A program made the translations under genes and the position numbers. A stretch of 47,303 bases of DNA from MnTg04 sp964568075. Lineage in GTDB: Bacteria; Pseudomonadota; Gammaproteobacteria; Steroidobacterales; MnTg04. Numbering within the stretch: position 1 is the first letter of the stretch; each line of letters opens with the position of its first letter. The stretch is from NCBI GenBank assembly GCA_964568075.1, contig CAZMOM010000027.1, positions 1 through 47,303 on the forward strand, given 5' to 3'. The notes beneath the pieces are model-generated. The model was not told the origin of the DNA. It did no database searches and saw only the letters and a program-made list of their open reading frames with translations. Positions 15,111-22,894 of the stretch are shown here, one piece after another.

Positions 15111-16562
15111 CTACGCTGTCGAAAAATACTCCACCAGCCTCACCATCGACAAAGTATCGTACTTGCAATATTCGAGCAGCCTCTCCCGCAAGTGTTCTTT
15201 TCGTTCGGGCGTCGTCTCCGGATCGATCGCCTCGACATAGGCTTTCTGCGCGCCTAACCCTTCGCTGACTTCGTCCAGTTTCTTGTAATCCAGATCCGGT
15301 GCGATTGTCGGTATCACGGCCTTGATCGACCATGAGCCGAGCATATCGGGGTGGTAGTAGTTCTCTTTGGTTACCGGATGCAGATCGATCAGGCGATCGA
15401 TCAGCGCATTGATCGCCTTACGAAGATCGGGCAACCGCTCGGCAAGACTTCTCAATACGCCGGCCTCATAGGTCGTGTATTGCAGAATCGGCCCTTCCGT
15501 CCCGAGACTGGCGATTAGAGCTTCGGCGCAGGCGCGTTCCGGATTATTCCCACTCAGATCGAGAAACTCGATATGCATTAACTGGCCGGGCGCGGCCTCG
15601 ACATGGCAGGAAAACTGGAACGGCGCCTGGTCGCGCGGCGTGCTGCCCTTCCAAATGGGTACCGTGAAACCGATGGTTTCAAAATCCAGATAATAGCGAG
15701 GATAGGCAAGACCTTCGACGAACTCCCGCGCCCCCGGCTTGAGCTCGGGCGCACCGGTTCGCGTGACTTCCTGGATTCGCTGTTGCCCTGGCGCCAGCCG
15801 CTCCTCGGGAACATCACGAATATCCTGGTAGCCTTCGGCGATCAACTCACCGAGCGCGTTGCGGCTGCCGCCCAGCCCCGCCACCGGGTACTTGCCATCC
15901 GTTTTGGAACAATACGCAAAGAACGGACACTGATAAGGCTTCCCACAATGCGTGCCGATCGCAATGTCCGGCTGCGGCCGGCCGAGAATATCCTGCGCCT
16001 GGTCTACCCAGCCCGATACCGCGGGCACCGTGGCTGCGACCTGCTCCGACACATCGTTTTCGGATAACAATCCCTGGTACTGGCCGTCGCCTTGGTAAAC
16101 GAAGTCATAATTCACATGAGTCAGCGACACGCGCTGCAAGTCGTAATCATTACCACTAAAGACCCAGGCCTGGATCGCGCAGTCGGCAATGTATTGCTCC
16201 TTTATCCGGCCCGCCGACTTGACCTCGACCAGGTGATAACCCTCGCCGTCGCCCATCAGCGCATCGACGCGGACCAGCACGCCCTCGTGTTCGAAAGTGG
16301 CCTCGAAGATTGGCTCCCCATCGCCGGCGCGCAGCAACTCCCGGGTCTCCTCGACCGCTTGGCCGAGGTCGGGTTGGTACTCGATGTAATGCCCCTGCCC
16401 GTTGCCGTAATGCTGAATCGCGACCTCACCGATCACGTTGCCGACATCGAAATTCGCCTGCATCTGCGGCGTGATTTCCTGCAGCTCTTTCTTGTGGACT
16501 TCCAGCCAAAGGCGCTTGTCGCACTGAAACATCGAAAGCAGTCGCGATTTTGACAGCCTCAT
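15111..16562 (-). CDS. DUF2779 nuclease-like protein (Fe-S PD-(D/E)XK plus DEDD exonuclease-like)
   Basis: A 483-residue DUF2779-type protein. The N-terminal half resembles Cas4/AddB nucleases: Asp100, then VEVKSA (Glu113, Lys115), and four cysteines (Cys14, Cys206, Cys212, Cys218) placed to hold a [4Fe-4S] cluster. The C-terminal half looks like a DEDD-type exonuclease: YYLDFETIGF (Asp293, Glu295), YTTYEAGVL and a final YCKYDTLS. It is 41 bases downstream of a WYL regulator on the same strand, a common pairing. Roles in repair or defence are inferred. Confidence 0.8.
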   Translation of the reverse strand: MRLSKSRLLSMFQCDKRLWLEVHKKELQEITPQMQANFDVGNVIGEVAIQHYGNGQGHYIEYQPDLGQAVEETRELLRAGDGEPIFEATFEHEGVLVRVDALMGDGEGYHLVEVKSAGRIKEQYIADCAIQAWVFSGNDYDLQRVSLTHVNYDFVYQGDGQYQGLLSENDVSEQVAATVPAVSGWVDQAQDILGRPQPDIAIGTHCGKPYQCPFFAYCSKTDGKYPVAGLGGSRNALGELIAEGYQDIRDVPEERLAPGQQRIQEVTRTGAPELKPGAREFVEGLAYPRYYLDFETIGFTVPIWKGSTPRDQAPFQFSCHVEAAPGQLMHIEFLDLSGNNPERACAEALIASLGTEGPILQYTTYEAGVLRSLAERLPDLRKAINALIDRLIDLHPVTKENYYHPDMLGSWSIKAVIPTIAPDLDYKKLDEVSEGLGAQKAYVEAIDPETTPERKEHLRERLLEYCKYDTLSMVRLVEYFSTA

Positions 16563-16603
16563 CGATTCTCCCTTGCCTGTTATGAGTGCCCCAGCAGGAG
16601 TGG

Positions 16604-17575
16604 TCAGTTATATCTTTCCAGCAACGCCTTCGCCTGCGCCTTGACCGCCTCGACCAAAGGCTTCGGCCCCAGCACCTTGACGTCGGCACCGTATTTGAGG
16701 ATATCCATGACCAACTCGCGGGAATCACTGTACGGCACCTTGAGGATATAAGAACCATCCAGTTCGAAATCCCCCTCCTGGTCCGAGTGCCATCGCTCGC
16801 ACGACACCCAGCGGGCGCGCATCGGGTTGAACTGGAGGATTGCCGTGTCCTTCGCCTTGCCCGAAAAAATTCCGTAACCGCCGCTCATGTAGGCATCCAT
16901 CGCCTTTTCCGTGACCGCGCGGGCGCGCTTGCCAATGATTTCGGCGCTACCAATCGCATCCACCGAGAATGTGCGCAATCCTTTGCGCAAATGACACCAG
17001 GCATCGAGATACCAGTTATCCCGATAATGAACCAGCCGCTGCGGCGACACTGTGCGCTCAGTGGTCTCCCCCGTCTGTCGCTTGAAATGGCGGATCAACA
17101 ACTGTCGGCGGGATAACAACGAGGTAGCGAGAACCTGGAAATGCTCCGGCTCGACCGGTCGGGCGCCCATTTGCAGGATCTTGATACGTTTGCCAACCTC
17201 ATCGAAAGAATGATCGCCCGCTTCGAGTAACTTGCGGATACGGTTACGCAGAGGGCGTACCTGATTCTGCAACAACCCAGGCTGCAGGCTCTCCATCAAG
17301 TGCTCCATGGTCAGAAGCGCATGGACCTCGGTTGCAGAAAACCACAGGCCCGGCAGCTCGAACGTTTTTGCCGTGGGGTCATCCTTGTCGAGACGATAGC
17401 CACGCAGCTCACGGTCCCAGACGATCGGCATGCCGATGCGATCACGCAAGTATTCAAGATCGCGCTTGATGGTTGCCTTGGAGACGGAAAGCTCGTCCAG
17501 CATCACGCTCATCGGCACAGATCGCCGGTTGGCGATCAGTTGCTGGATTTTATAGAAGCGTTCGGTGCGGTCCAT
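16604..17575 (-). CDS. WYL-domain transcriptional regulator
   Basis: A 323-residue regulator: DeoR-like winged helix at the N-terminus (VMLDELSVSKATIKRDLEYL), a WYL domain in the middle (QRLVHYRDNWYLDAWCHLR contains the variant signature) and a WCX C-terminal extension. WYL proteins often control nuclease and defence genes and may sense nucleic-acid ligands. It precedes the DUF2779 gene, 41 bases apart, in one likely operon. An inverted repeat just upstream is a candidate autoregulatory site. Confidence 0.88.
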   Translation of the reverse strand: MDRTERFYKIQQLIANRRSVPMSVMLDELSVSKATIKRDLEYLRDRIGMPIVWDRELRGYRLDKDDPTAKTFELPGLWFSATEVHALLTMEHLMESLQPGLLQNQVRPLRNRIRKLLEAGDHSFDEVGKRIKILQMGARPVEPEHFQVLATSLLSRRQLLIRHFKRQTGETTERTVSPQRLVHYRDNWYLDAWCHLRKGLRTFSVDAIGSAEIIGKRARAVTEKAMDAYMSGGYGIFSGKAKDTAILQFNPMRARWVSCERWHSDQEGDFELDGSYILKVPYSDSRELVMDILKYGADVKVLGPKPLVEAVKAQAKALLERYN

Positions 17576-17591
17576 GAGATAACAATTTTTT

Positions 17592-17613
17592 ACTGGTATC
17601 TCATATTACCAGT
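17592..17613 (-). promoter_or_regulatory. Candidate WYL operator
   Basis: Perfect inverted repeat ACTGGTA (17592-17598) and TACCAGT (17607-17613) with 8 bases between, 17-38 bases upstream of the WYL gene start. A second overlapping symmetry, ATGAGATA and TATCTCAT, includes the start codon. Position fits autorepression; the call is inference. Confidence 0.45.
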
Positions 17614-17772
17614 CATTTAACACTTGAGCTGAGAGGATAAATAATGCCGATTGAGCTGGCTAGTGTTTTGCGGACACCCCATCAATGTACTTGCTTTACC
17701 AGGTGCCCGTAAAACTACGAGCAACTCACACGCACCGTATCTCTGATTTCGCTTTCCAGCATCAACGCAGCG

Positions 17773-18243
17773 CTAACGCTCCAACTCTGTAAGGTCTTCT
17801 ACTCCAGCCATATCGGCAAGCATTCGCGTATATATTCGTAGCTGCTCCTGAAGCTGTGCAAGTTCTTGCCTGAATGACGTACAAGTATCTTGATCGTCGA
17901 ATCCGCCCCCAGTCGAGACTGGATGCCACTTGGCAGTGAACGGACGAATGATCTGATTGAGAACAACAATGGCTAACTTTGTGAATTCGATACACTCGCG
18001 TCCGTGAGATCTTATTATTTCTCGAGACGTAGGGAATAAAGAAAATACACTTTCGAGCGCGGTCTTTTCATCACCGTCCTCGACGATCAGATTTTGCGTT
18101 GTTATTCGTGTAAGGAGTTCGATATACAATTCCCACGCCGCTTCTTTGTCTGGCTCAGCCGGGCACCACTCCATCTCTAGGAATGGAGCGTTAATTTTTA
18201 GGGATGTCATACCCCAATTTTCCAGCCATTTGCTCCACTTCAT
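17773..18243 (-). CDS. Uncharacterised protein behind the TIR/Nmad2/MazG/UDG operon
   Basis: A 156-residue soluble, acidic and mostly helical protein I do not recognise as a named domain. Conserved-looking stretches are FLEMEWCPAEPDKEAAWELY, LTRITTQ, LFPTSREIIRSHG, RPFTAKWHP and a C-terminal RMLADMAGVEDLTELE. ATG 18243 is chosen because AAGAGGAATAAGC precedes it; the frame is open 42 codons upstream without a good site. It is on the same strand as the four-gene operon but 340 bases downstream, so it may have its own promoter. It could be a regulator or partner of that operon; this is a guess from position. Confidence 0.6.
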   Translation of the reverse strand: MKWSKWLENWGMTSLKINAPFLEMEWCPAEPDKEAAWELYIELLTRITTQNLIVEDGDEKTALESVFSLFPTSREIIRSHGRECIEFTKLAIVVLNQIIRPFTAKWHPVSTGGGFDDQDTCTSFRQELAQLQEQLRIYTRMLADMAGVEDLTELER

Positions 18244-18583
18244 GCTTATTCCTCTTGCTTTAGTGCCTGCTGCTCTCGCGTCGCCGCTCTGCAGCCTACT
18301 AATCGCTAGTCGCTCTCGCATTTTTCTCCACTTACACAAATTTTCTTCGGCATCAATGGCGGTTAGCAATAATCACTGACGCCGTTACATACACAGGAGA
18401 TTAACCGGAATAGGTAATCAAGACCCGACTATTGATCGTCAGTTCAGTTATGCCTGGTCGACTAGGTGCCGTCGTTATTACAATTACTATTGACTTGGAC
18501 TCCATAAATGTACAATTCGGGGCCGATCTCCATTATCATTTTTCTCTTGTCGAGTGATCTATATTATGAGCTCCAATGTACGC
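18244..18583. other. 340-base intergenic stretch, nothing recognised
   Basis: Between the uncharacterised gene and the UDG-like gene. AT-rich, no ORF with a ribosome binding site on either strand and no element of the palindromic family. It should hold the promoter of the 17773-18243 gene, and perhaps the 3' end of the operon transcript, but I see no clear terminator. Confidence 0.4.
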
Positions 18584-19246
18584 CTACAGGAGATCATGTT
18601 GGTGGTTGGCTAGGCGCACTTCATACAACTCGCGCAGTTGCTCTACAAACTGTATATTACCTCCGAAACTAGGATGCCGCACCTTGACGACCTCGCGTGA
18701 TCCGCCAATGCGAATCACCGAATTCATTGCGTCATTGCCGATTGCCACTAGCCTACGCGGTCTAAGGAACCGTATGAGTTCATCAAGAATTTCCTCTCCC
18801 ACTCTGCGTTCTTTGGCATTGTGCGACCTATTCGAGAACGGCTTCAGTGCAAAATGGGGATGGAAAGGAAATACATTCCACAAAAATATTGGCGCATCAA
18901 TTCTAGCCAGCAAATTCCATACAACCGAAGCCGTTCGCTCTGCAACCGCCTCACCGATAGTTGGTCTCTCAGCCTTAACGTCCCAGCGCTGAGCATGTGC
19001 TGAAAGATGCACGTCATCAGTAAGCGCAAGACCGGTTCGCCTACCACCTTTATATCCCAAATCTCGTCCAATCCAAATTGCATCCAGTTCCGTAACCCTT
19101 GCCGCCCTGAGCAAAGACGTCAAAACGGTGGATCTAATTTGGGGTGCATCATTTTTGTCATGGATCGGACACCGATTAGCATACGGATTAAAGACGTTTT
19201 CCAGAGTCACGTCACGAATTGTGCTAACAAAAATTCTTGGCGTCAC
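18584..19246 (-). CDS. Uracil-DNA glycosylase-superfamily protein
   Basis: A 220-residue protein that looks like a divergent member of the uracil-DNA glycosylase superfamily. Supporting pieces: IGRDLGYKGGRRTGLALT where families 4-6 have GExPG...G.F; IFLWNVFPFHPH; NRSHNAKE; a buried strand LRPRRLVAIGND; and VRHPSFGG, the equivalent of the HPSP/HPS loop that grips the minor groove. The GTG start at 19246 lies 23 bases after the MazG stop. If active it would excise uracil or another base. It is the last gene of the tight four-gene operon. The substrate may well be a modified phage base rather than uracil; that is inference. Confidence 0.72.
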   Translation of the reverse strand: MTPRIFVSTIRDVTLENVFNPYANRCPIHDKNDAPQIRSTVLTSLLRAARVTELDAIWIGRDLGYKGGRRTGLALTDDVHLSAHAQRWDVKAERPTIGEAVAERTASVVWNLLARIDAPIFLWNVFPFHPHFALKPFSNRSHNAKERRVGEEILDELIRFLRPRRLVAIGNDAMNSVIRIGGSREVVKVRHPSFGGNIQFVEQLRELYEVRLANHQHDLL

Positions 19247-19269
19247 GTCTCAATTTCCAATTCTGGCAA

Positions 19270-20406
19270 TTATTTGGCTGGTCTAAACGTTAGTGTTCGC
19301 GCGTCGCGATCACCGATCAAGACTCCACCCTGATGAGATTGAACTTTTCTAAACGCCTCATAACCCTGCAAAATCGCGTCTTCCCAAAGGCTTAATGGAC
19401 ATTCGTCGACCTCATATCCAGCGACAAATTGCTGCACCGTTTTGAGTATGTCAAATGAAATAGCGGATCGCTTCTCAAAAAAACCGAGTCTCTTCGCCTG
19501 AGAAAATATCCACGCCGTGAGCCCTTCTTCAATAACTATGGCACGGCCTCCATCCTGGGCTTCGTCAACACTTGGATCACTTTTTCGCTTGTGTTTGATT
19601 AATGCTCGAAATACGGGAGACCAATGCAACACAGCCGCATGTGCAAGGTGGAAAACGTCATGATAGCGGTAACCATCTTTGTCGCGGATATTGTCAGTTA
19701 AGGGGTCGCCAATAAAAACTCCGCGCCACTGTAAATAGGATTTTCCGCTCTTTCTCTGCGTGATAGTGATTGCGAATTTGCTCGGAATTTGCTCATCTTT
19801 CGAAAAAATGTCGTCAAACTTGGGTAGTCGATCGGTCTCTGGCTTCAGAAATCGTCCGCGAGTTTTGGCAATATTGAATCTTGCAACATCTGCGAATGCC
19901 AGTCCAGACTGTTGAAGCGCTGCTACATACGTCTTGGCAAAATCAACAAGTTGTGGTTTTTGGCCTCGGTCTGAAATTGTCAATCCGAGCAATGTAGACA
20001 TCGCTTGTCCGAGCCTCAGAACCGATACGTCTAGGTTCGATATGTCCGGTACACGATTACCGGTTACCACTGGCCACTCAAGCATATCGCTTGCTGCGAT
20101 TTCGGACTCAGATGACTGATCGTCGATCAAATCGCAAAATACTTCATCGATGCCGATACCAAGTCGTCGGCACACAGCGCTAAAATACCAAAGCGTGTCG
20201 CCGAACTCGTCTAAGATCGCCTGACGACGACCAATATAATCTTCCTGTTCACGATGATACTTTTTCACCGCAGCCATGATGCTGCCGACTTCGCCGAACA
20301 GTCCTTGCAATACTGGCTCAAGCCGATCTTTTGGCATTCTGTCAGTCGGCTCTGTCTCACTTTGATATTCTTTAAGGAGAATCGTACGGTTAGACGAATC
20401 GTTCAT
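19270..20406 (-). CDS. MazG-type NTP pyrophosphohydrolase with C-terminal domain
   Basis: A 378-residue two-part protein. The N-terminal ~90 residues are a MazG-like all-alpha NTP pyrophosphohydrolase (GLFGEVGSIMAAVKKYHRE, then LDEFGDTLWYFSAVCRRLGI), which splits (d)NTPs to NMP and PPi and uses acidic residues for Mg. The C-terminal ~170 residues form a conserved domain found with such MazG proteins (YRYHDVFHLAHAAVLHWSP, VDEAQDGGRAIVIEEG, LWEDAILQGYEAF) whose function is not known to me. ATG 20406 is 33 bases after the Nmad2 stop. In this operon it probably acts on a nucleotide pool altered by phage or by a partner enzyme. Confidence 0.8.
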   Translation of the reverse strand: MNDSSNRTILLKEYQSETEPTDRMPKDRLEPVLQGLFGEVGSIMAAVKKYHREQEDYIGRRQAILDEFGDTLWYFSAVCRRLGIGIDEVFCDLIDDQSSESEIAASDMLEWPVVTGNRVPDISNLDVSVLRLGQAMSTLLGLTISDRGQKPQLVDFAKTYVAALQQSGLAFADVARFNIAKTRGRFLKPETDRLPKFDDIFSKDEQIPSKFAITITQRKSGKSYLQWRGVFIGDPLTDNIRDKDGYRYHDVFHLAHAAVLHWSPVFRALIKHKRKSDPSVDEAQDGGRAIVIEEGLTAWIFSQAKRLGFFEKRSAISFDILKTVQQFVAGYEVDECPLSLWEDAILQGYEAFRKVQSHQGGVLIGDRDARTLTFRPAK

Positions 20407-20439
20407 TTCAAATGGGCCTTCATTCTTAATGTCACATAG

Positions 20440-21042
20440 TCACTGTCGCCAGTCCGTCGGCGCACCCGCATAACGGTTTAGATTGAGTGAGTGATACCAC
20501 ACAAGGAATTCGTCAATCAATGCTTCGGGAAATCGGCTTTTGTGATTTCTGCGCGCGCAGATATCGAGACTTCCGTAATTCCCAAAATTCTCCGGAATTT
20601 TCGGCCCGGAGCCCCCGCAGTATGCGAATTCCTCGCTCACCAGTACCCGATCAGTTTGAGTATCGTTCTGAATATTGTGGGGGTTCGGTGCACCAGACTT
20701 GTAACTATGATGTGAATCCAATTGATTCCATTTCCCAGCAATGTCCTTGCAGTATATGTTATCTCCGAATGCCTGCTTAATGCTTCCTCTTAGGTTCGGT
20801 TTCTTGCGTTGGTAACGCGCATCTTTCCAATATTCGTTATAGGACATCACTTCGCTTACACGCATGGCGAATACGAGATAGCCTGCCTTCCCGTTTGAAG
20901 CACTGCCAGTTCCCACCACCCAATCACCGACTTCCGCAACTCTACGAATAATAGGCTTGCAGGTTGCTAGCGTACACGAGCCGAAAAATGGGTTTGGCGC
21001 AAAGCCATAATCACGCGCAACCACATACGAAAATAATTTCAA
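20440..21042 (-). CDS. Nmad2-like putative nucleotide-modification-associated protein
   Basis: A 200-residue protein that I match from memory to the Nmad2 family (nucleotide modification associated domain 2): KLFSYVVARDYGFAPNPFFG, then GSCTLATCKPIIRRVAEVGD and WVVGTGSA, followed by GYLVFAMRV and a C-terminal FLVWYHSLN. The predicted start is TTG at 21042, because the family begins with the 'KLFSYVV' strand and this codon falls 11 bases after the TIR stop; the longer frame to 21093 would overlap the TIR gene. Family members are described as linked to base or nucleotide modification; no activity is proven to my knowledge. Confidence 0.68.
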   Translation of the reverse strand: MKLFSYVVARDYGFAPNPFFGSCTLATCKPIIRRVAEVGDWVVGTGSASNGKAGYLVFAMRVSEVMSYNEYWKDARYQRKKPNLRGSIKQAFGDNIYCKDIAGKWNQLDSHHSYKSGAPNPHNIQNDTQTDRVLVSEEFAYCGGSGPKIPENFGNYGSLDICARRNHKSRFPEALIDEFLVWYHSLNLNRYAGAPTDWRQ

Positions 21043-21053
21043 GCTGAGGATCC

Positions 21054-21530
21054 CTATCCACAACTGTAACGATCGATGTCGCGGGGCGAACACTCAGTGC
21101 CATCCGGGTTTTCCCAAGTGTCGATTTTGCCGTTGATAGCATCAATGATCTGATCGCCTGTCCAACCAACAACCGCGTCAGCGTATTTGTTTAGTGCTTC
21201 TGGGACTTCGCACCCCTTTTCTCCATCCGCCCAAACGCCGACTATTCGTTTGTCGTTCTTCTGCGCATATTCGATTTCCCAGTTTACGTAGCTACTATCC
21301 TTAGTGTCCGGGGATACGTATACGACAAGAGCGCCCGAAGCCATTATTCTGGGCGCAAGAATTTGGGTCTTGATGTATTCCTCCGATTTCGCGTTGTTAG
21401 GATTATCAGAACTAATTGAGTAATCTCGAATTGAAATTCCATTATTGTCCAAGAGATTCTTCAATTTGCCAAGACCATCATCGTCCTCGTGAATATGACT
21501 TATGAATACGTTCTTGATTTCGTTGGCCAC
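21054..21530 (-). CDS. TIR-like domain protein (DUF1863/ThsB-like)
   Basis: A 158-residue single-domain protein of the TIR-like DUF1863/MTH538 type: NVFISHIHEDDDGLGKLKNLL at the N-terminus, LAPRIMASGALVVYVSPDT, then NWEIEYAQKNDKRIVGVW with the Glu in the place of the TIR NADase glutamate. It starts with GTG at 21530 with AGGAGTGGAG ahead of it and is the first gene of the operon. In Thoeris, ThsB proteins of this type make a cyclic ADP-ribose signal or deplete NAD. No ThsA (SIR2/SLOG) partner is here, so it must serve a different system or act directly as an effector. Confidence 0.85.
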   Translation of the reverse strand: MANEIKNVFISHIHEDDDGLGKLKNLLDNNGISIRDYSISSDNPNNAKSEEYIKTQILAPRIMASGALVVYVSPDTKDSSYVNWEIEYAQKNDKRIVGVWADGEKGCEVPEALNKYADAVVGWTGDQIIDAINGKIDTWENPDGTECSPRDIDRYSCG

Positions 21531-21640
21531 GATGCTCCACTCCTATTGGTAAGACATGACCCGCACTACAGCGCCTGTCATGCCGATCTTATCATCGTGG
21601 GTCAATAATCTCATATAGCAACATGTAAAAGCATACACAG

Positions 21641-21897
21641 TCACCAGATCTCGCGTACCGCTTGCAATACCGCGTCCGGCGCTTCAACTTGTGAGTAATG
21701 CCCTACTCCAGGCAATTTACCGATATCGGGGTCGGGAATCAGTTCCCGACAACGAGCCGCTATATGCATCCCCTTATCGAGTCTTCCAAGCCAACGATAA
21801 AACGCAACGGCACGCTGCTGCTTTGCAGAGCGCCGGCCTAGCGTTCCCGGTTCTCAATCCTTTCGACCATGTAGCGAATGATTTCGTGAAGAGAATA
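21641..21897 (-). pseudogene. C-terminal remnant of an alpha/beta hydrolase
   Basis: Translated on the minus strand it reads IAARCRELIPDPDIGKLPGV and then GHYSQVEAPDAVL before a TGA at 21641. This matches the end of the intact hydrolase at 14171 (MAARYRELIPDSDIVELPGV). Homology runs up to about 21897, with frame breaks, and stops where palindromic element copy 5 begins. The remainder of the gene is missing. A dead, partial paralogue. Confidence 0.85.
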
Positions 21898-21900
21898 AAC

Positions 21901-21974
21901 AGTGCCGGTGTTAAGTTATCAAGTCCTTGGTAATGACCCGAGCTTCAATAACTACATAACTTAACACCGGCACT
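21901..21974. repeat. Palindromic MITE-like element, copy 5
   Basis: 74 bp with a perfect 19-base inverted terminal repeat, AGTGCCGGTGTTAAGTTAT against ATAACTTAACACCGGCACT. It is the most symmetrical copy and lies exactly between two broken genes. Confidence 0.85.
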
Positions 21975-21980
21975 AGAATC

Positions 21981-22264
21981 TCAGTTCCTTGTTACCTCTA
22001 GTTCGTGGATAGAAAACGCGATGATATACCGATTATTGGCCTTGCATACATCCAATAATTTACTAATGAGATCATGTAAATTGTCTTGCCACAGTGATTT
22101 CTCGTCGGCCGCACCTTTCAGCCTTGGATCCAAAATAACTTGCTGAAATTTTTCGTTGTAGAGAAATTCTGCAATTACGGGGGCCCATTTTTGAATCCTT
22201 CAAAATCGAGATAAATCCCTCGCCTAGCTTCTTCGATGGGCATTGACTTGACGCTCTTTACCAT
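21981..22264 (-). pseudogene. Frameshifted fragment of an RNase H-like/DEDD-like protein
   Basis: From ATG 22264 the frame reads MVKSVKSMPIEEARR and then GIYLDFEGFKNGPP, stopping at a TAA. After a one-base shift in the run GGGCCCCC (plus strand 22179-22186) it continues VIAEFLYNEKFQQVILDPRL and on to AFSIHELEVTRN before TGA at 21981. The IYLDFEGF strand recalls the first acidic motif of DEDD/RNase H-fold nucleases. The end next to the palindromic element may also be truncated. No function can be assigned safely. Confidence 0.6.
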
Positions 22265-22308
22265 TTTGAAATTCCAAGACCACCGACCTAAAAACTAAGG
22301 ATAAGAAA

Positions 22309-22647
22309 TCATGGGATAAACCACACCGGCTGCGGCTTTCCTTTTGGCCTCCGATATCGCGCTAGCCGCCGCGGCTGTCGAATATGCCATTTGTAATTAC
22401 CTTTACGGCCCGTGCATTTTTCGAATACAACTGAACCAACCAACACACCAGTTGGTAGTCGAGCTGCTTCAAGACCAGTTCTTTGAAAAGCCAGTTTTTC
22501 GTTTCTCCCAACCTTGGGAGCAGCGTAAATATAAACCCGTTCACCTATTTTTCGACAGGGCATACTTCGATATTCCACTTTCTTTTCGCCAGTAAGGATT
22601 AATTCAGCCCAAGGCTGCCTTACTGATAATGCTCGTCTTTTCCTCAT
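22309..22647 (-). CDS. ASCH-domain protein
   Basis: A 112-residue ASCH (PUA-like) domain protein. The signature is clear: ALSVRQPWAELILTGEKKVE at the start, RVYIYAAP, LPTGVLVGSVVF, and a C-terminal WHIRQPRRL and KPQPVWFIP. Such domains bind RNA or modified nucleosides (the YqfB relatives are N4-acetylcytidine amidohydrolases). It is shorter than many relatives around residues 75-85, maybe by a small deletion. It stands between the broken-gene junction and the helicase operon. Confidence 0.8.
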   Translation of the reverse strand: MRKRRALSVRQPWAELILTGEKKVEYRSMPCRKIGERVYIYAAPKVGRNEKLAFQRTGLEAARLPTGVLVGSVVFEKCTGRKGNYKWHIRQPRRLARYRRPKGKPQPVWFIP

Positions 22648-22894
22648 GTGACAGTTTGTCCAATCAGCAACTTTCGACGCAGATTCGGAGTTCTCGAGTT
22701 TTTGGATATGACATAAATATCAATAACTACAAAATTTAGCACCTGTTCACAAACGATCGGCATCCCAATGCGACCCAAAACACCATCCGCAATACTCGTA
22801 AATCAGCTAATTCACACGATTTGGAAAATAAACCCTGTGTCTGGTCAATCTCGATCCGGTATTCTAGCAATCGTACCAGTATCGAGGAGCTGCA

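Noticed and set aside
18464..18500. Palindromic element near 18.47 kb
   Set aside because: Only 'aggtgccgtcgttatta' on one side; no matching inverted end.
21054..21530. Thoeris system
   Set aside because: The TIR-like protein fits ThsB, but no SIR2/SLOG ThsA gene is present in the window.
22705..22760. Seventh palindromic element
   Set aside because: Words like 'caataactac' and 'atttagcacc' recall one arm, but the other end is missing; too weak to call.
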